Shown in pieces: positions 6,708 to 14,602 of a DNA stretch of 45,170 nt (the stretch's first letter is position 1; every line of letters starts with the position of its first letter). A program made the position numbers and the translations under genes. Origin of the DNA: CAZUVM01 sp964623885 (lineage in GTDB: Bacteria; Verrucomicrobiota; Verrucomicrobiia; Limisphaerales; UBA8199); contig CAZUVM010000120.1 in assembly GCA_964623885.1 (NCBI GenBank), forward strand, positions 1-45,170, read 5' to 3'. The notes under the pieces were generated by a model. That model did not search any database, was not told the origin of the DNA, and saw only the letters and a list, made by a program, of their open reading frames with translations.

Positions 6708-7625
6708 GTGAAGCATTACACGTTCGTGGATTATGCGACCCAGGCCTACGCCGGCCTGGTCGCGCTGCTGATCCTGTTCTTTCACAACGAAACCGTGCCG
6801 CACTGGCCGTGGCTAGTTGCCGCAAGCATCGGCATCATGGTTTTGATCTACGGCCTGATTCACTGGCAGGCGAGCCGGCCCGCGATTCGTTGGCTCGAGT
6901 TCCTGCGCCATTATTACCCTATCCCGCTTTACGGCTGGTTCTTCGGCGAAACGGGTTGGCTGAACCGGATGTTCTTCCGGGAATACTTGGACCCGCTGGC
7001 CATCAAGTGGGACCAGGGGCTGTTCGGCTGCCAGCCCAGCGTGGTGTTCATGGCCAGGCTCCCCTACCTCGCCCTTAGCGAACTGTTTTACGCGGCGTAC
7101 TTTTCCTATTACGTGATGATCGGAGGCGTAGGCATTGCTCTATATCTGCGCGATCGCCGGCAGTTTTTTCATTACATCTCGATCGTGTCGTTCGTGTTCT
7201 ACGTCTGTTACGCGATCTACATCGTCGTGCCCATTATTGGCCCCCGAGTTTTCTTTCACAACTCCCCTGGTTACGTTTTGCCGGAATCATATCAGCGGCT
7301 GGCGCCGGCCGATACGTACCCGGCGTCAGTTCACGCCGGTGTTTTTTACAAAATCATGGCCTTCATCTACCGGGTGTTCGAAGCGCCCGGCGCGGCGTTT
7401 CCGAGCAGCCACGTGGCCATCGCGCTGTGCACGGTTTATTTTTCCTTCCGTTACCTGCGCCCCATTCGGTATCCGCATCTGGTCGTGGCCATCCTGCTTT
7501 GCCTGGCCACAATCTATTGCCGGTACCATTATGCGGTGGATGTGTTGGCCGGCGTGCTCACCGCGGCGATATTGGTGCCGCTCGGCAACTGGCTGTATCA
7601 GAAAACCAAAACCGAAAATGCGTAA
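6708..7625 (+). CDS. PAP2-superfamily integral membrane phosphatase/phosphotransferase
   Basis: 305 residues with six or more predicted membrane helices (for example LVALLILFF, LVAASIGIMVLIYGLI, FVFYVCYAIYIVV, and the last AGVLTAAILVPLGNWL). The PAP2 active site is seen as FPSSHVAIA (about residues 229-237) and CRYHYAVDVLAG (about 271-282); the Arg-x-His-x3-Asp spacing is that of the PAP2_3/Aur1-like branch, which includes inositol-phosphoceramide synthase-type transferases. A lipid phosphate or phosphoalcohol substrate at the membrane is inferred. Start is GTG 6708 (KHYTFVDYATQ follows); no in-frame ATG is near and no strong ribosome site is seen. Separated from DUF481 by the GTAGGCG repeat. 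Confidence 0.87.
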   Translation: MKHYTFVDYATQAYAGLVALLILFFHNETVPHWPWLVAASIGIMVLIYGLIHWQASRPAIRWLEFLRHYYPIPLYGWFFGETGWLNRMFFREYLDPLAIKWDQGLFGCQPSVVFMARLPYLALSELFYAAYFSYYVMIGGVGIALYLRDRRQFFHYISIVSFVFYVCYAIYIVVPIIGPRVFFHNSPGYVLPESYQRLAPADTYPASVHAGVFYKIMAFIYRVFEAPGAAFPSSHVAIALCTVYFSFRYLRPIRYPHLVVAILLCLATIYCRYHYAVDVLAGVLTAAILVPLGNWLYQKTKTENA

Positions 7626-7710
7626 CGCCATTGTCGGAACCGTCCCATCCTCCAGAGAACAGGGGAGGATGGACGCGAAGTTCTGTTGCCCGTCGCAACC
7701 TGCAATCTTG

Positions 7711-7850
7711 TTAACACGCCGCTTCAGCGGGGTCATCGACGACCGCAGCAGAAACACAACCATTTCAACGGTTTTTCGCGCCGCGAAACCGTTAAAACGG
7801 TTGCCTACGCTTAGGCAACTCGTATCCACCCCGCTGAAGCGGGGTGTTAA
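7711..7850. repeat. Nested inverted-repeat element 1 (cloverleaf-like)
   Basis: Outer arms of 23 bases (7711-7733 and 7828-7850) pair with one mismatch; core CGCTTCAGCGGGGT against ACCCCGCTGAAGCG. Inside are CAACGGTTTTTCGCG paired with CGCGAAACCGTT, AACCGTT/AACGGTT, and TTGCCT/AGGCAA (7801-7818). The right end merges with the signal-peptide codons of the ThuA-like gene. Confidence 0.85.
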
Positions 7851-8844
7851 TAAGAGCACGCCTTTCGTTGTAGTTCTCATCGCCGCACTTACCCTTACCG
7901 CCGCCACCGCCGCCGAGTGGGTCACTTACACCGGCCAGAGCGGACTGGGCAACGGCAAGCAGATCGTGCTTCTTTCCGGTGACGAAGAGTATCGCTCCGA
8001 GGAGAGCATGCCGATGCTGGCCAAGATCCTGGCGGTGCGCCATGGATTCAAGTGCACGGTTCTGTTCGCAATCAATCCGGCCACGGGAATGATCGACCCG
8101 GTTACGCTCACGAACATCCCCGGCATGGCGGCGCTCGATACCGCCGACCTTTGCGTCATGGCATTGCGTTTTCGCGAATTGCCCGACGACCAGATGAAAC
8201 ATTTTGTCGATTACCTGAACCGCGGCAAACCGATTGTCGCGTTGCGCACCAGCACACACGCCTTCAAGTACGAGAGGAAAAGTCCGTTCGACAAATATGA
8301 TTACCGCAACCAGTCATGGCCGGGCGGTTTTGGCCAGCAAGTCCTGGGTGAGACCTGGGTAAACCATCACGGCAATCACGGTAAGGAAAGCACGCGCGCG
8401 GTTCCAAACGAGGCTTTCAAAAATAATCCCATTCTACTCGGTGTATCCGATGCTTGGTGTCCTACCGATGTTTACACCGTCAGTCACCTGCCATCGGATG
8501 CGCAGGTGTTGCTTCTGGGGCAGGTGCTCTCAGGCATGGCCGCCACTTCGCCGCCTGTTGAAGGTCCGAAAAACAATCCGATGATGCCAGTGGCATGGAT
8601 CCGCCAATACACCGGCGAAGGCGGTAAGCCGTCGAAGATTTTCTGTACTACAATCGGTGCCGCGGTGGATTTGCAAAACGAAGGACTGCGTCGGTTGCTG
8701 GTGAACGCCTGCTACTGGGCTATGGGGATGGAAGTCCCCTCGCACGCCAACGTGGATTATGTGGGCGATTATCAACCCACCTGGTTTGGCTTCGGGCAAT
8801 ACAAGAAAGGCATGCGGCCGGATGATTTCAAAATGCCGAACTGA
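7801..8844 (+). CDS. ThuA-like domain secreted protein
   Basis: About 347 residues. ThuA-like proteins have a class I glutamine-amidotransferase-like fold and are found with sugar-utilisation genes in Verrucomicrobia and Planctomycetes; biochemical role unsettled. Seen: signal peptide h-region FVVVLIAALTLTAATAA, then GKQIVLLSGDEEYRSEESMP, DTADLCVMALRFRELPDDQM, GKPIVALRTSTHAF, GETWVNHHGNHGKES, and a closing ACYWAMGMEVP block, all family-like. The start is uncertain: no ATG lies near the signal peptide, the frame is open upstream through repeat element 1, and TTG 7801 inside that element is the most economical choice (ATG 7669 has a GGGGAGG touching it). Followed after 8 bases by the VCBS gene, so probably co-transcribed. 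Confidence 0.82.
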   Translation: MPTLRQLVSTPLKRGVNKSTPFVVVLIAALTLTAATAAEWVTYTGQSGLGNGKQIVLLSGDEEYRSEESMPMLAKILAVRHGFKCTVLFAINPATGMIDPVTLTNIPGMAALDTADLCVMALRFRELPDDQMKHFVDYLNRGKPIVALRTSTHAFKYERKSPFDKYDYRNQSWPGGFGQQVLGETWVNHHGNHGKESTRAVPNEAFKNNPILLGVSDAWCPTDVYTVSHLPSDAQVLLLGQVLSGMAATSPPVEGPKNNPMMPVAWIRQYTGEGGKPSKIFCTTIGAAVDLQNEGLRRLLVNACYWAMGMEVPSHANVDYVGDYQPTWFGFGQYKKGMRPDDFKMPN

Positions 8845-8852
8845 GCCCTCAA

Positions 8853-10094
8853 ATGGATAGAGCACCAAATACACGGAACACACGAAACACACGAAAAAGC
8901 CGCATCCTTTCGTGTATTTCGTGTATTTCGTGGTTTAGCATTGGCGCGCTTTTCTGCTTAGGTTGCTCTTTGGCATCCGCAGCCGAATTCAAACGCCACG
9001 TCATCGACAACTATCGAGCCGGATACCAGGTCGCCGTTGCCGACGTGAACGGCGATGGAAAGCCGGACGTGCTGGCGCTGTCCACCGATGCCAACCGTGT
9101 GGACTGGTATGAAAATCCCACGTGGGTGCGCCGTCCAATTGCCACAACGGCCAAGAACATCGACCTGGCGCCGCGTCGGCTGAACGGGAAATTCGGTCTC
9201 GCTCTGGCGACCGGATTTTATTTCTCGGACGCGAACCGCGGCGGTCAGATCCTTTGGCTCGAACCCGGTTCCGGTCCGACGAATTCATGGACTTCTTTTC
9301 CTATTGCAGTTGACCCAGTAGCGCACCGCTTGCGCTGGGGCGACTTGGATGGCGATGGTCAGCCGGAGCTGGTTCACGCGCCGATATTCGGTCCGGGATC
9401 GGATCAAGCCATTAACCCCAAACCGTCGCATCTGTGGGCGTTCCGTCCTCCTGCGGATCTGCATAAGGGAACCTGGACGGTTTGGAAAATCGACGAAAGT
9501 CTGACCGTGTTGCACGGCATTCGCCTTTCCGATTTGGACGGCGACGGCCGCGACGAAATTCTCACTGCCAGTTTCGAGGGCATCCATCGGTTCGATTTTA
9601 AAGGAACGGGTCCCGCGGCGCATTGGATCAAAACGCGGATTGGCGAAGGCGCGCCGCCCAATTCGTCGGCGCCGGGAGCGCCGCGCGGTTCGAGCGAAGT
9701 CGCTCCCGGCAAACTGGCCAGCAGCCAGCCCTTTATCGCCGCCATCGAACCCTGGCACGGCAATATGGTGGTGGTTTACACCCAAACCAACCAGACCGGC
9801 CTGTGGCAGCGGCGTGTGCTGGACGGTTCAATCAAGGAAGGCCACGCGCTGATTGTAGCGGATCTGGATGGTGATGGACGCGACGAGATTGTGGCTGGCT
9901 GGCGCGGCGGCTCAGGCGGCGTCGCGATTTACAAAGCGGAGGCGAATGGAAACAATTGGAACAAACAAATAATCGACTCAGCCATCACGGTCGATGGTAT
10001 GGCACTGGCGGACCTGAACGGCGATGGCCTGCTGGATTTGGTGGCCCTGGCTGGTAAATCCAACTTGTTAGTGTGGTACGAGCAGGTGCGATAA
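8853..10094 (+). CDS. FG-GAP/VCBS-repeat secreted beta-propeller protein
   Basis: 413 residues. Repeats of an Asp-rich calcium-binding-like loop are seen as VADVNGDGKPDVL, WGDLDGDGQPELV, LSDLDGDGRDEIL, VADLDGDGRDEIV and LADLNGDGLLDLV, spaced through the whole length, as in FG-GAP/VCBS seven-bladed propellers. Such proteins bind ligands or partners at the cell surface; catalysis is not implied. The N-terminus MDRAPNTRNTRNTRKSRIL and the following ILSCISCISWFSIGALFC hydrophobic stretch up to LASA/AEF are translated from a palindromic repeat (8863-8937); no other in-frame ATG or GTG exists, so the repeat seems to supply the signal peptide. Follows the ThuA-like gene by 8 bases. Confidence 0.87.
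   Translation: MDRAPNTRNTRNTRKSRILSCISCISWFSIGALFCLGCSLASAAEFKRHVIDNYRAGYQVAVADVNGDGKPDVLALSTDANRVDWYENPTWVRRPIATTAKNIDLAPRRLNGKFGLALATGFYFSDANRGGQILWLEPGSGPTNSWTSFPIAVDPVAHRLRWGDLDGDGQPELVHAPIFGPGSDQAINPKPSHLWAFRPPADLHKGTWTVWKIDESLTVLHGIRLSDLDGDGRDEILTASFEGIHRFDFKGTGPAAHWIKTRIGEGAPPNSSAPGAPRGSSEVAPGKLASSQPFIAAIEPWHGNMVVVYTQTNQTGLWQRRVLDGSIKEGHALIVADLDGDGRDEIVAGWRGGSGGVAIYKAEANGNNWNKQIIDSAITVDGMALADLNGDGLLDLVALAGKSNLLVWYEQVR
8863..8937. repeat. ACACGAAA/TTTCGTGT palindromic repeat inside a 5' coding end
   Basis: Left arm CACCAAATACACGGAACACA then CGAAACACACGAAA; right arm TTTCGTGTATTTCGTGTATT then TCGTGGTTT. About 27 bases of each arm pair imperfectly around an 11-base loop. The element lies in the first codons of the VCBS protein. 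Confidence 0.8.
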
Positions 10095-10139
10095 AAGCAA
10101 GTAAGGCGACCCACCACTCCGCTGCTTTGTCCCACCACT

Positions 10140-10514
10140 CTATTGGGCCATGCTCGTCTCGGCGACGAACACATTCAGGAAAAGCCGCTCGGCCCGCGAT
10201 CGTTTGCCCGCACCGAGGGATTGCCATCCCGGGCTGGCAAACAAAATGTCCCGCGCCTCCATGAATTGCCGTTCCAGGCTGGTGCGGGTGTGTTCCTTTT
10301 CCGGCCGAATTTGCCCGCCATAAACACCCAGGCCGTTGAACGCGATGTTGCACAGGATGGCCAGAAATGCCGCATCGTACAGCAGCTTCAGCTCGTTACA
10401 ACCTAGCAGGCTGCCAAGGCCCATGCGGCTGGCATTACGTGAAAACTGGCTGTCGAAAGTATTGGGCGGCAGCGAGGCCAATTGCTCGAGGTATTCCTGA
10501 CCGTTATTGTTCAT
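10140..10514 (-). CDS. Hypothetical protein, 124 residues
   Basis: I do not recognise this family. The protein opens MNNNGQEYLEQLASLPP, has a central amphipathic-to-hydrophobic stretch (LKLLYDAAFLAILCNIAFNG, residues 43-62), and ends with a basic segment (GKRSRAERLFLNVFVAE). No signal peptide. Composition and wobble-position bias look coding, and no competing frame is better. It lies alone on the reverse strand, tail-to-tail with the VCBS gene (45 bases) and head-to-head with the GH2 gene (181 bases between starts). No strong ribosome site is visible before the ATG. A cytosolic or peripheral-membrane role is possible but unproven. Confidence 0.6.
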   Translation of the reverse strand: MNNNGQEYLEQLASLPPNTFDSQFSRNASRMGLGSLLGCNELKLLYDAAFLAILCNIAFNGLGVYGGQIRPEKEHTRTSLERQFMEARDILFASPGWQSLGAGKRSRAERLFLNVFVAETSMAQ

Positions 10515-10639
10515 GCTCTAAAACCGAGTTCGCACACCCGTGTGCTTCCAATTATATGTAAAATGACTCGGACTGTGGCTCTAACCCGATTTTGGGATTT
10601 TCTTAACCGATGTTGCCGGAGGAAGTTACAATCAAGCCT

Positions 10640-10657
10640 GTGGCCATTTCATGCCAC
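10640..10657. promoter_or_regulatory. Dyad motif site 1, GTGGCCANTTYATGCCAC
   Basis: GTGGCCATTTCATGCCAC, 38 bases before the GH2-LamG start. Half-sites GTGGC and GCCAC pair; 16 of 18 positions are identical in all three sites of this window. Probably an operator or an unusual promoter element. Confidence 0.65.
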
Positions 10658-10660
10658 TTT

Positions 10661-10677
10661 GATCAGACCGGCTGATC
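10661..10677. promoter_or_regulatory. GATCAG/CTGATC dyad
   Basis: GATCAGACCGGCTGATC, perfect 6-base arms with 5-base spacer, between motif site 1 and the start at 10696. Could be a second operator or part of the leader. Confidence 0.4.
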
Positions 10678-10695
10678 TGAGAAACTGGAAACTGA

Positions 10696-13600
10696 ATGAA
10701 CGCACCGCGACGTTGCGCCTGGAGTCCGAAGTGGGTTTGGACCGGCGCGTTGATTTCAACCGCCATCTTTAGCGGAAACGCCTGGCAGATGAAACAGGGC
10801 CCACTGATGACGCGCTGGGCTGCGCTCGTCGACACGAACAGTCCGCTGCCGGAATATCCACGGCCGCAAATGGTCCGCACAAACTGGCTGAACTTAAATG
10901 GCATTTGGCAGTTCCAGCCCGGGGCCACCAATGATTCGGTGCCCACTGGCCAAACACTGTCGAGTCAGATTCTGGTTCCCTTCCCCATGGAATCGGCGAT
11001 CTCGGGAGTAATGCAATACAATGCGTTCTCGTGGTATCGTCGGACGTTTACCGTGCCGTCGAACTGGAGCGGGCAACGGATCATCCTGCACCTGGACGCG
11101 GTGGACTGGCAATCGACAGTTTACGTGAACGGGCAGAAGGTCGGGATTCACAAAGGAGGCTATGATCCGATCAGTTACGACATCACGACGTACCTAAACG
11201 GGGGCACAAACGAATTGATCGTGCAGGTCTATAGCCCGCAGGACAATGGCAGCCAGCCTCGTGGCAAACAGACGCTTTATCCCGGCGGAATTATGTACAC
11301 CTCGGCCAGCGGCATTTGGCAGCCGGTGTGGCTGGAACCGGTAGATGCCTCCGGAATCAGCTCGTTGAACATCATTCCTGATGTTGATAACTCACGCCTG
11401 CGGCTGAAGGTCAATTGCTACGCCACCAGCGGCGTGATCGTGTCGGCAACCGTGCTGTCGAACGGCACCTTGATCAACACCGTTGTCGGTGCGCCACAGA
11501 GCGAAATCGATATTCCGATTGCCAATCCCGTTTTGTGGTCGCCCGATAATCCGTTTCTGTACGATTTGCTGATTTCCACCACCCACGGAGGAGTTACGAA
11601 TGACCAGGTGACGAGCTATTTTGGCATGCGGAAGATTTCGATCCAGGCCGTGAGCGGAGTGCCGCAGATTTATCTGAACAACCAACCGTTCTTCGCGATG
11701 GGCCCGCTGGACCAGGGTTTCTGGCCGGACGGCATTTACACTGCCCCCACGGACGCGGCGCTGGAATATGATTTGCAGCTCGAAAAAGCGCTCGGCTTCA
11801 ATGCGGTCCGCAAGCATATCAAAGTGGAACGCCCGCGCTGGTACTACTGGGCAGACAAACTGGGCCTGGCGATTTGGCAGGACATGCCGAGCTGCAATTC
11901 CTACACCGGCAATCCCAATCCGCCGGCGGTGGATCCGCTGGAGTTCATCGGCGAGTTGAACGCGATGGTGACCAACCACTGGAACAATCCCTGCATTATC
12001 ATGTGGGATATTTTCAACGAAGCCCAGGGCCAGGCCGGGAGCGGCAACGGCGTTGGCCAGACCAATACAGCCTACCTGGTGAACTTGGTCAAAACACTGG
12101 ACCCTTCACGACTGGTGAACCAGGCCAGCGGAGGCAATTACGCAGGCGTGGGCGACGTTCTCGACGCGCACAGTTATCCGGATCCCGGCAACCCCGTCAG
12201 CAGCACACAAGCGCCCGTGGACGGCGAGTTCGGCGGGATTGCCTGGCACGTCCCTGGGCATCTTTGGAATGCGGCTCAGGCCGGGACAGGCTACCTGTTG
12301 GCCAGTTCCCTGGACAATTTCGCAACGCTTTATGACAGCTACGTCAATGAAGCCGTCAGCTTCAAATCGCCCACGAACGGTGGACTAAATGCTGCCATCT
12401 ACACGCAAATTACGGACGTGGAAAACGAGTGCAACGGCCTTATGTCTTACGATCGGCTGGTCAAGCCGAACATGGACCGAATTTACAGTTCAAACCTGAA
12501 GGCGATTACCGGGCACAGTACCGTGACAACGGTGGTCCCGACTTCTCAGACTGTCCCCCAGACCTGGAAATACACTACCAACATACCTGCATCCAACTGG
12601 TTTGCCACCAATTTCAATGACTCGGGGTGGAGCACAGGAGTGGCCGGCTTTGGCACACCCGTTCCCAATGCAACACCCAATACGACCTGGAACACGACCG
12701 GGTACATTTACCTCCGGCGCACTTTTAATCCCGGTTCGCTAACGCTGCAGCAGCTCACCAATCTTGCCTTCATCAGTTATCACGACGAGGACGTGGCGCT
12801 TTATGTCAATGGTGTGCCGGCAGGGTCGGCTCCCGGTTATGTCACGACTTATGTCAACTTGCAGATGAGCACGCAAGCTCAGGCGGCCATCGTTCCCAAC
12901 GCCACCAACCTTTTGGCCGTATCGTGCTACCAGACCGTTGGCGGGCAATTCATCGACGTAGGCATCTCCGATGTTCAATTGACTGCCGACGTCACAGTAC
13001 AGAAGACGTCTCCAGTGATTCTGCTGCCGCCGGCTTCGCTGACGTTGTTGGTGGGTGGTTTGGCATCGTTCAGCGCACAAGCCATCGGCGGGGGCTTAGG
13101 CTATCAATGGAATTTCAACGGTCAGGCGATTCCGGGCGCGACCAACAACACGCTGATAATCACAAACGTCGCTTTAACGAATGCGGGCAGCTACAGCATC
13201 GTGGTGACTAACTCCATGGGCAGTGCCAGCAACGGCGTAACGCTGACGATCCTCACGCCAATCCTAAAACTGTTGCACCGTTATAGCTTCGCCGCCGATG
13301 CCAGCGATTCGGTGGGTGGTGCGAATGGAACAATTGTCGCGCCCAACGGAGGGGCTGCGGCCACGATCAATAACGGGCTCTTTCTGCCGGGCAACACGGT
13401 AGGCGGCTTTGGTTACTCGGGGTATGTGTCTTTGCCGAGCGGGCTGCTGACGAACACGACCGATCTGAGCGTTGAGTGCTGGTTCACCCAGAATCAGGCC
13501 AATCTGTGGGCGGAGGTTTGGGACTTCGGCAACAATGGCAGCCAGAACTTTGGGCTCATCCCCTACCCCAATAATAATAGCCATAAAATGGAAGTGGCCT

Positions 13601-14388
13601 TTACGCCCAACGGAGGTGAACAGGATTTGCAATCCGCCATTATATTCCCAAACGGCTCGGAGCAATACGTCTGCGTCACTTACAATTCCTCCAGTCTAGT
13701 GGGTAATCTCTATACCAATGGAGTCCTGGTTGCATCACTGATGCTTCCCAACGGGACTTACACGCCTGGCACGATCGGTGGCGCGGGCGGCACCACCGAA
13801 AATATGTTGGGAAATGACGTTTACGGGGACTACCAGTTTTCAGGCATCGTTTACGAATTCCGGATTTGGAGCGGGGTGGTTTCGCCCTTGTATTTGCTGG
13901 TCAGTTCGGCAGGTGGACCGAGTGTAGTAGCATCGAATCTAACCCCGACTTTGCTCACTGTCACGGTCACCAACTTAAGCATGGGTCCTGGAGCCCAGCA
14001 GCAACCCACGGTAACAGGCACTTTCACCGGGATGTCCGCAGTGCCAGTCACCGGCTTTGTGACGAATTGGAGCACGAGCAACCCAAACGTACTCCGGGTG
14101 AATGGCAACGGTCTGATTTCGTCCGTCTACAACGGCAGCGCCACAGTCAGCGCCAAAGTCAATGGCGTGACCGGGACCAGCGCTTCTATCACGGTGACCG
14201 GCAGTCCCCCGGTGAACTTGAGCTTCACACGGTCCGGCGCGAGCTTGATGCTTAGCTGGGCGGCGGGCATTTTACTGCAGGCGCCAACGTTGTTCGGCCC
14301 CTGGACTACCAACGCGACGGCTGCCTCTCCATACCCGGTCGCGGTGAGCGCGGGAAATCAATTCTTCAAGATCCTCGTTAATCCGTGA
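10696..14388 (+). CDS. GH2 glycosidase with Ig, LamG and Big2 modules
   Basis: 1230-residue secreted enzyme, beta-galactosidase/beta-glucuronidase/beta-mannosidase superfamily. A signal-like N-terminus (to about 32) leads to the GH2 sugar-binding domain (about 55-215), GH2 Ig-like domain (217-320) and TIM barrel (325-610). Catalytic residues are present: acid/base E442 in IIMWDIFNEAQG and nucleophile E511 in PVDGEFGGIA. Then a galactose-binding-like jelly roll (about 615-770), an Ig-like domain (772-855), LamG (858-1075), Big2 (1075-1170) and a C-terminal tail (1175-1230) ending ILLQAPT..GPWTT..FFKILVNP. The jelly roll resembles the C-terminus of the glutaminase-like protein at 20128; LamG, Big2 and tail resemble the next gene. 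ATG 10696 is used; motif site 1 lies upstream. Exact sugar is not deducible. Confidence 0.92.
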   Translation: MNAPRRCAWSPKWVWTGALISTAIFSGNAWQMKQGPLMTRWAALVDTNSPLPEYPRPQMVRTNWLNLNGIWQFQPGATNDSVPTGQTLSSQILVPFPMESAISGVMQYNAFSWYRRTFTVPSNWSGQRIILHLDAVDWQSTVYVNGQKVGIHKGGYDPISYDITTYLNGGTNELIVQVYSPQDNGSQPRGKQTLYPGGIMYTSASGIWQPVWLEPVDASGISSLNIIPDVDNSRLRLKVNCYATSGVIVSATVLSNGTLINTVVGAPQSEIDIPIANPVLWSPDNPFLYDLLISTTHGGVTNDQVTSYFGMRKISIQAVSGVPQIYLNNQPFFAMGPLDQGFWPDGIYTAPTDAALEYDLQLEKALGFNAVRKHIKVERPRWYYWADKLGLAIWQDMPSCNSYTGNPNPPAVDPLEFIGELNAMVTNHWNNPCIIMWDIFNEAQGQAGSGNGVGQTNTAYLVNLVKTLDPSRLVNQASGGNYAGVGDVLDAHSYPDPGNPVSSTQAPVDGEFGGIAWHVPGHLWNAAQAGTGYLLASSLDNFATLYDSYVNEAVSFKSPTNGGLNAAIYTQITDVENECNGLMSYDRLVKPNMDRIYSSNLKAITGHSTVTTVVPTSQTVPQTWKYTTNIPASNWFATNFNDSGWSTGVAGFGTPVPNATPNTTWNTTGYIYLRRTFNPGSLTLQQLTNLAFISYHDEDVALYVNGVPAGSAPGYVTTYVNLQMSTQAQAAIVPNATNLLAVSCYQTVGGQFIDVGISDVQLTADVTVQKTSPVILLPPASLTLLVGGLASFSAQAIGGGLGYQWNFNGQAIPGATNNTLIITNVALTNAGSYSIVVTNSMGSASNGVTLTILTPILKLLHRYSFAADASDSVGGANGTIVAPNGGAAATINNGLFLPGNTVGGFGYSGYVSLPSGLLTNTTDLSVECWFTQNQANLWAEVWDFGNNGSQNFGLIPYPNNNSHKMEVAFTPNGGEQDLQSAIIFPNGSEQYVCVTYNSSSLVGNLYTNGVLVASLMLPNGTYTPGTIGGAGGTTENMLGNDVYGDYQFSGIVYEFRIWSGVVSPLYLLVSSAGGPSVVASNLTPTLLTVTVTNLSMGPGAQQQPTVTGTFTGMSAVPVTGFVTNWSTSNPNVLRVNGNGLISSVYNGSATVSAKVNGVTGTSASITVTGSPPVNLSFTRSGASLMLSWAAGILLQAPTLFGPWTTNATAASPYPVAVSAGNQFFKILVNP

Positions 14389-14450
14389 CCTGTTGAGGCC
14401 GGAGATTTTTAAACCGCTGAAATTCGCGTCATTTTACCCGTCGCCTGCGT

Positions 14451-14468
14451 GTGGCCACTTTATGCCAC
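14451..14468. promoter_or_regulatory. Dyad motif site 2, GTGGCCANTTYATGCCAC
   Basis: GTGGCCACTTTATGCCAC, 134 bases before the LamG protein start, immediately followed by a perfect palindrome ATGACATGTCAT (14469-14480). Same dyad as at 10640 and 19088. Confidence 0.65.
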
Positions 14469-14480
14469 ATGACATGTCAT
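14469..14480. promoter_or_regulatory. ATGACATGTCAT palindrome
   Basis: Perfect 12-base palindrome abutting motif site 2; site 3 keeps its first half (ATGAC). A further GGCCACATGTCGGC lies about 20 bases downstream. Candidate extended operator. Confidence 0.4.
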
Positions 14481-14602
14481 CGGCATTGGGCTTAACGTCG
14501 GCCACATGTCGGCGAATCGAACGCGCTGGATAGGAATTCAAAGATTCGGCTGAATCCATTCGATGGATTGGATTGGAAACTCACCTCATCACCTAAACTT
14601 GA

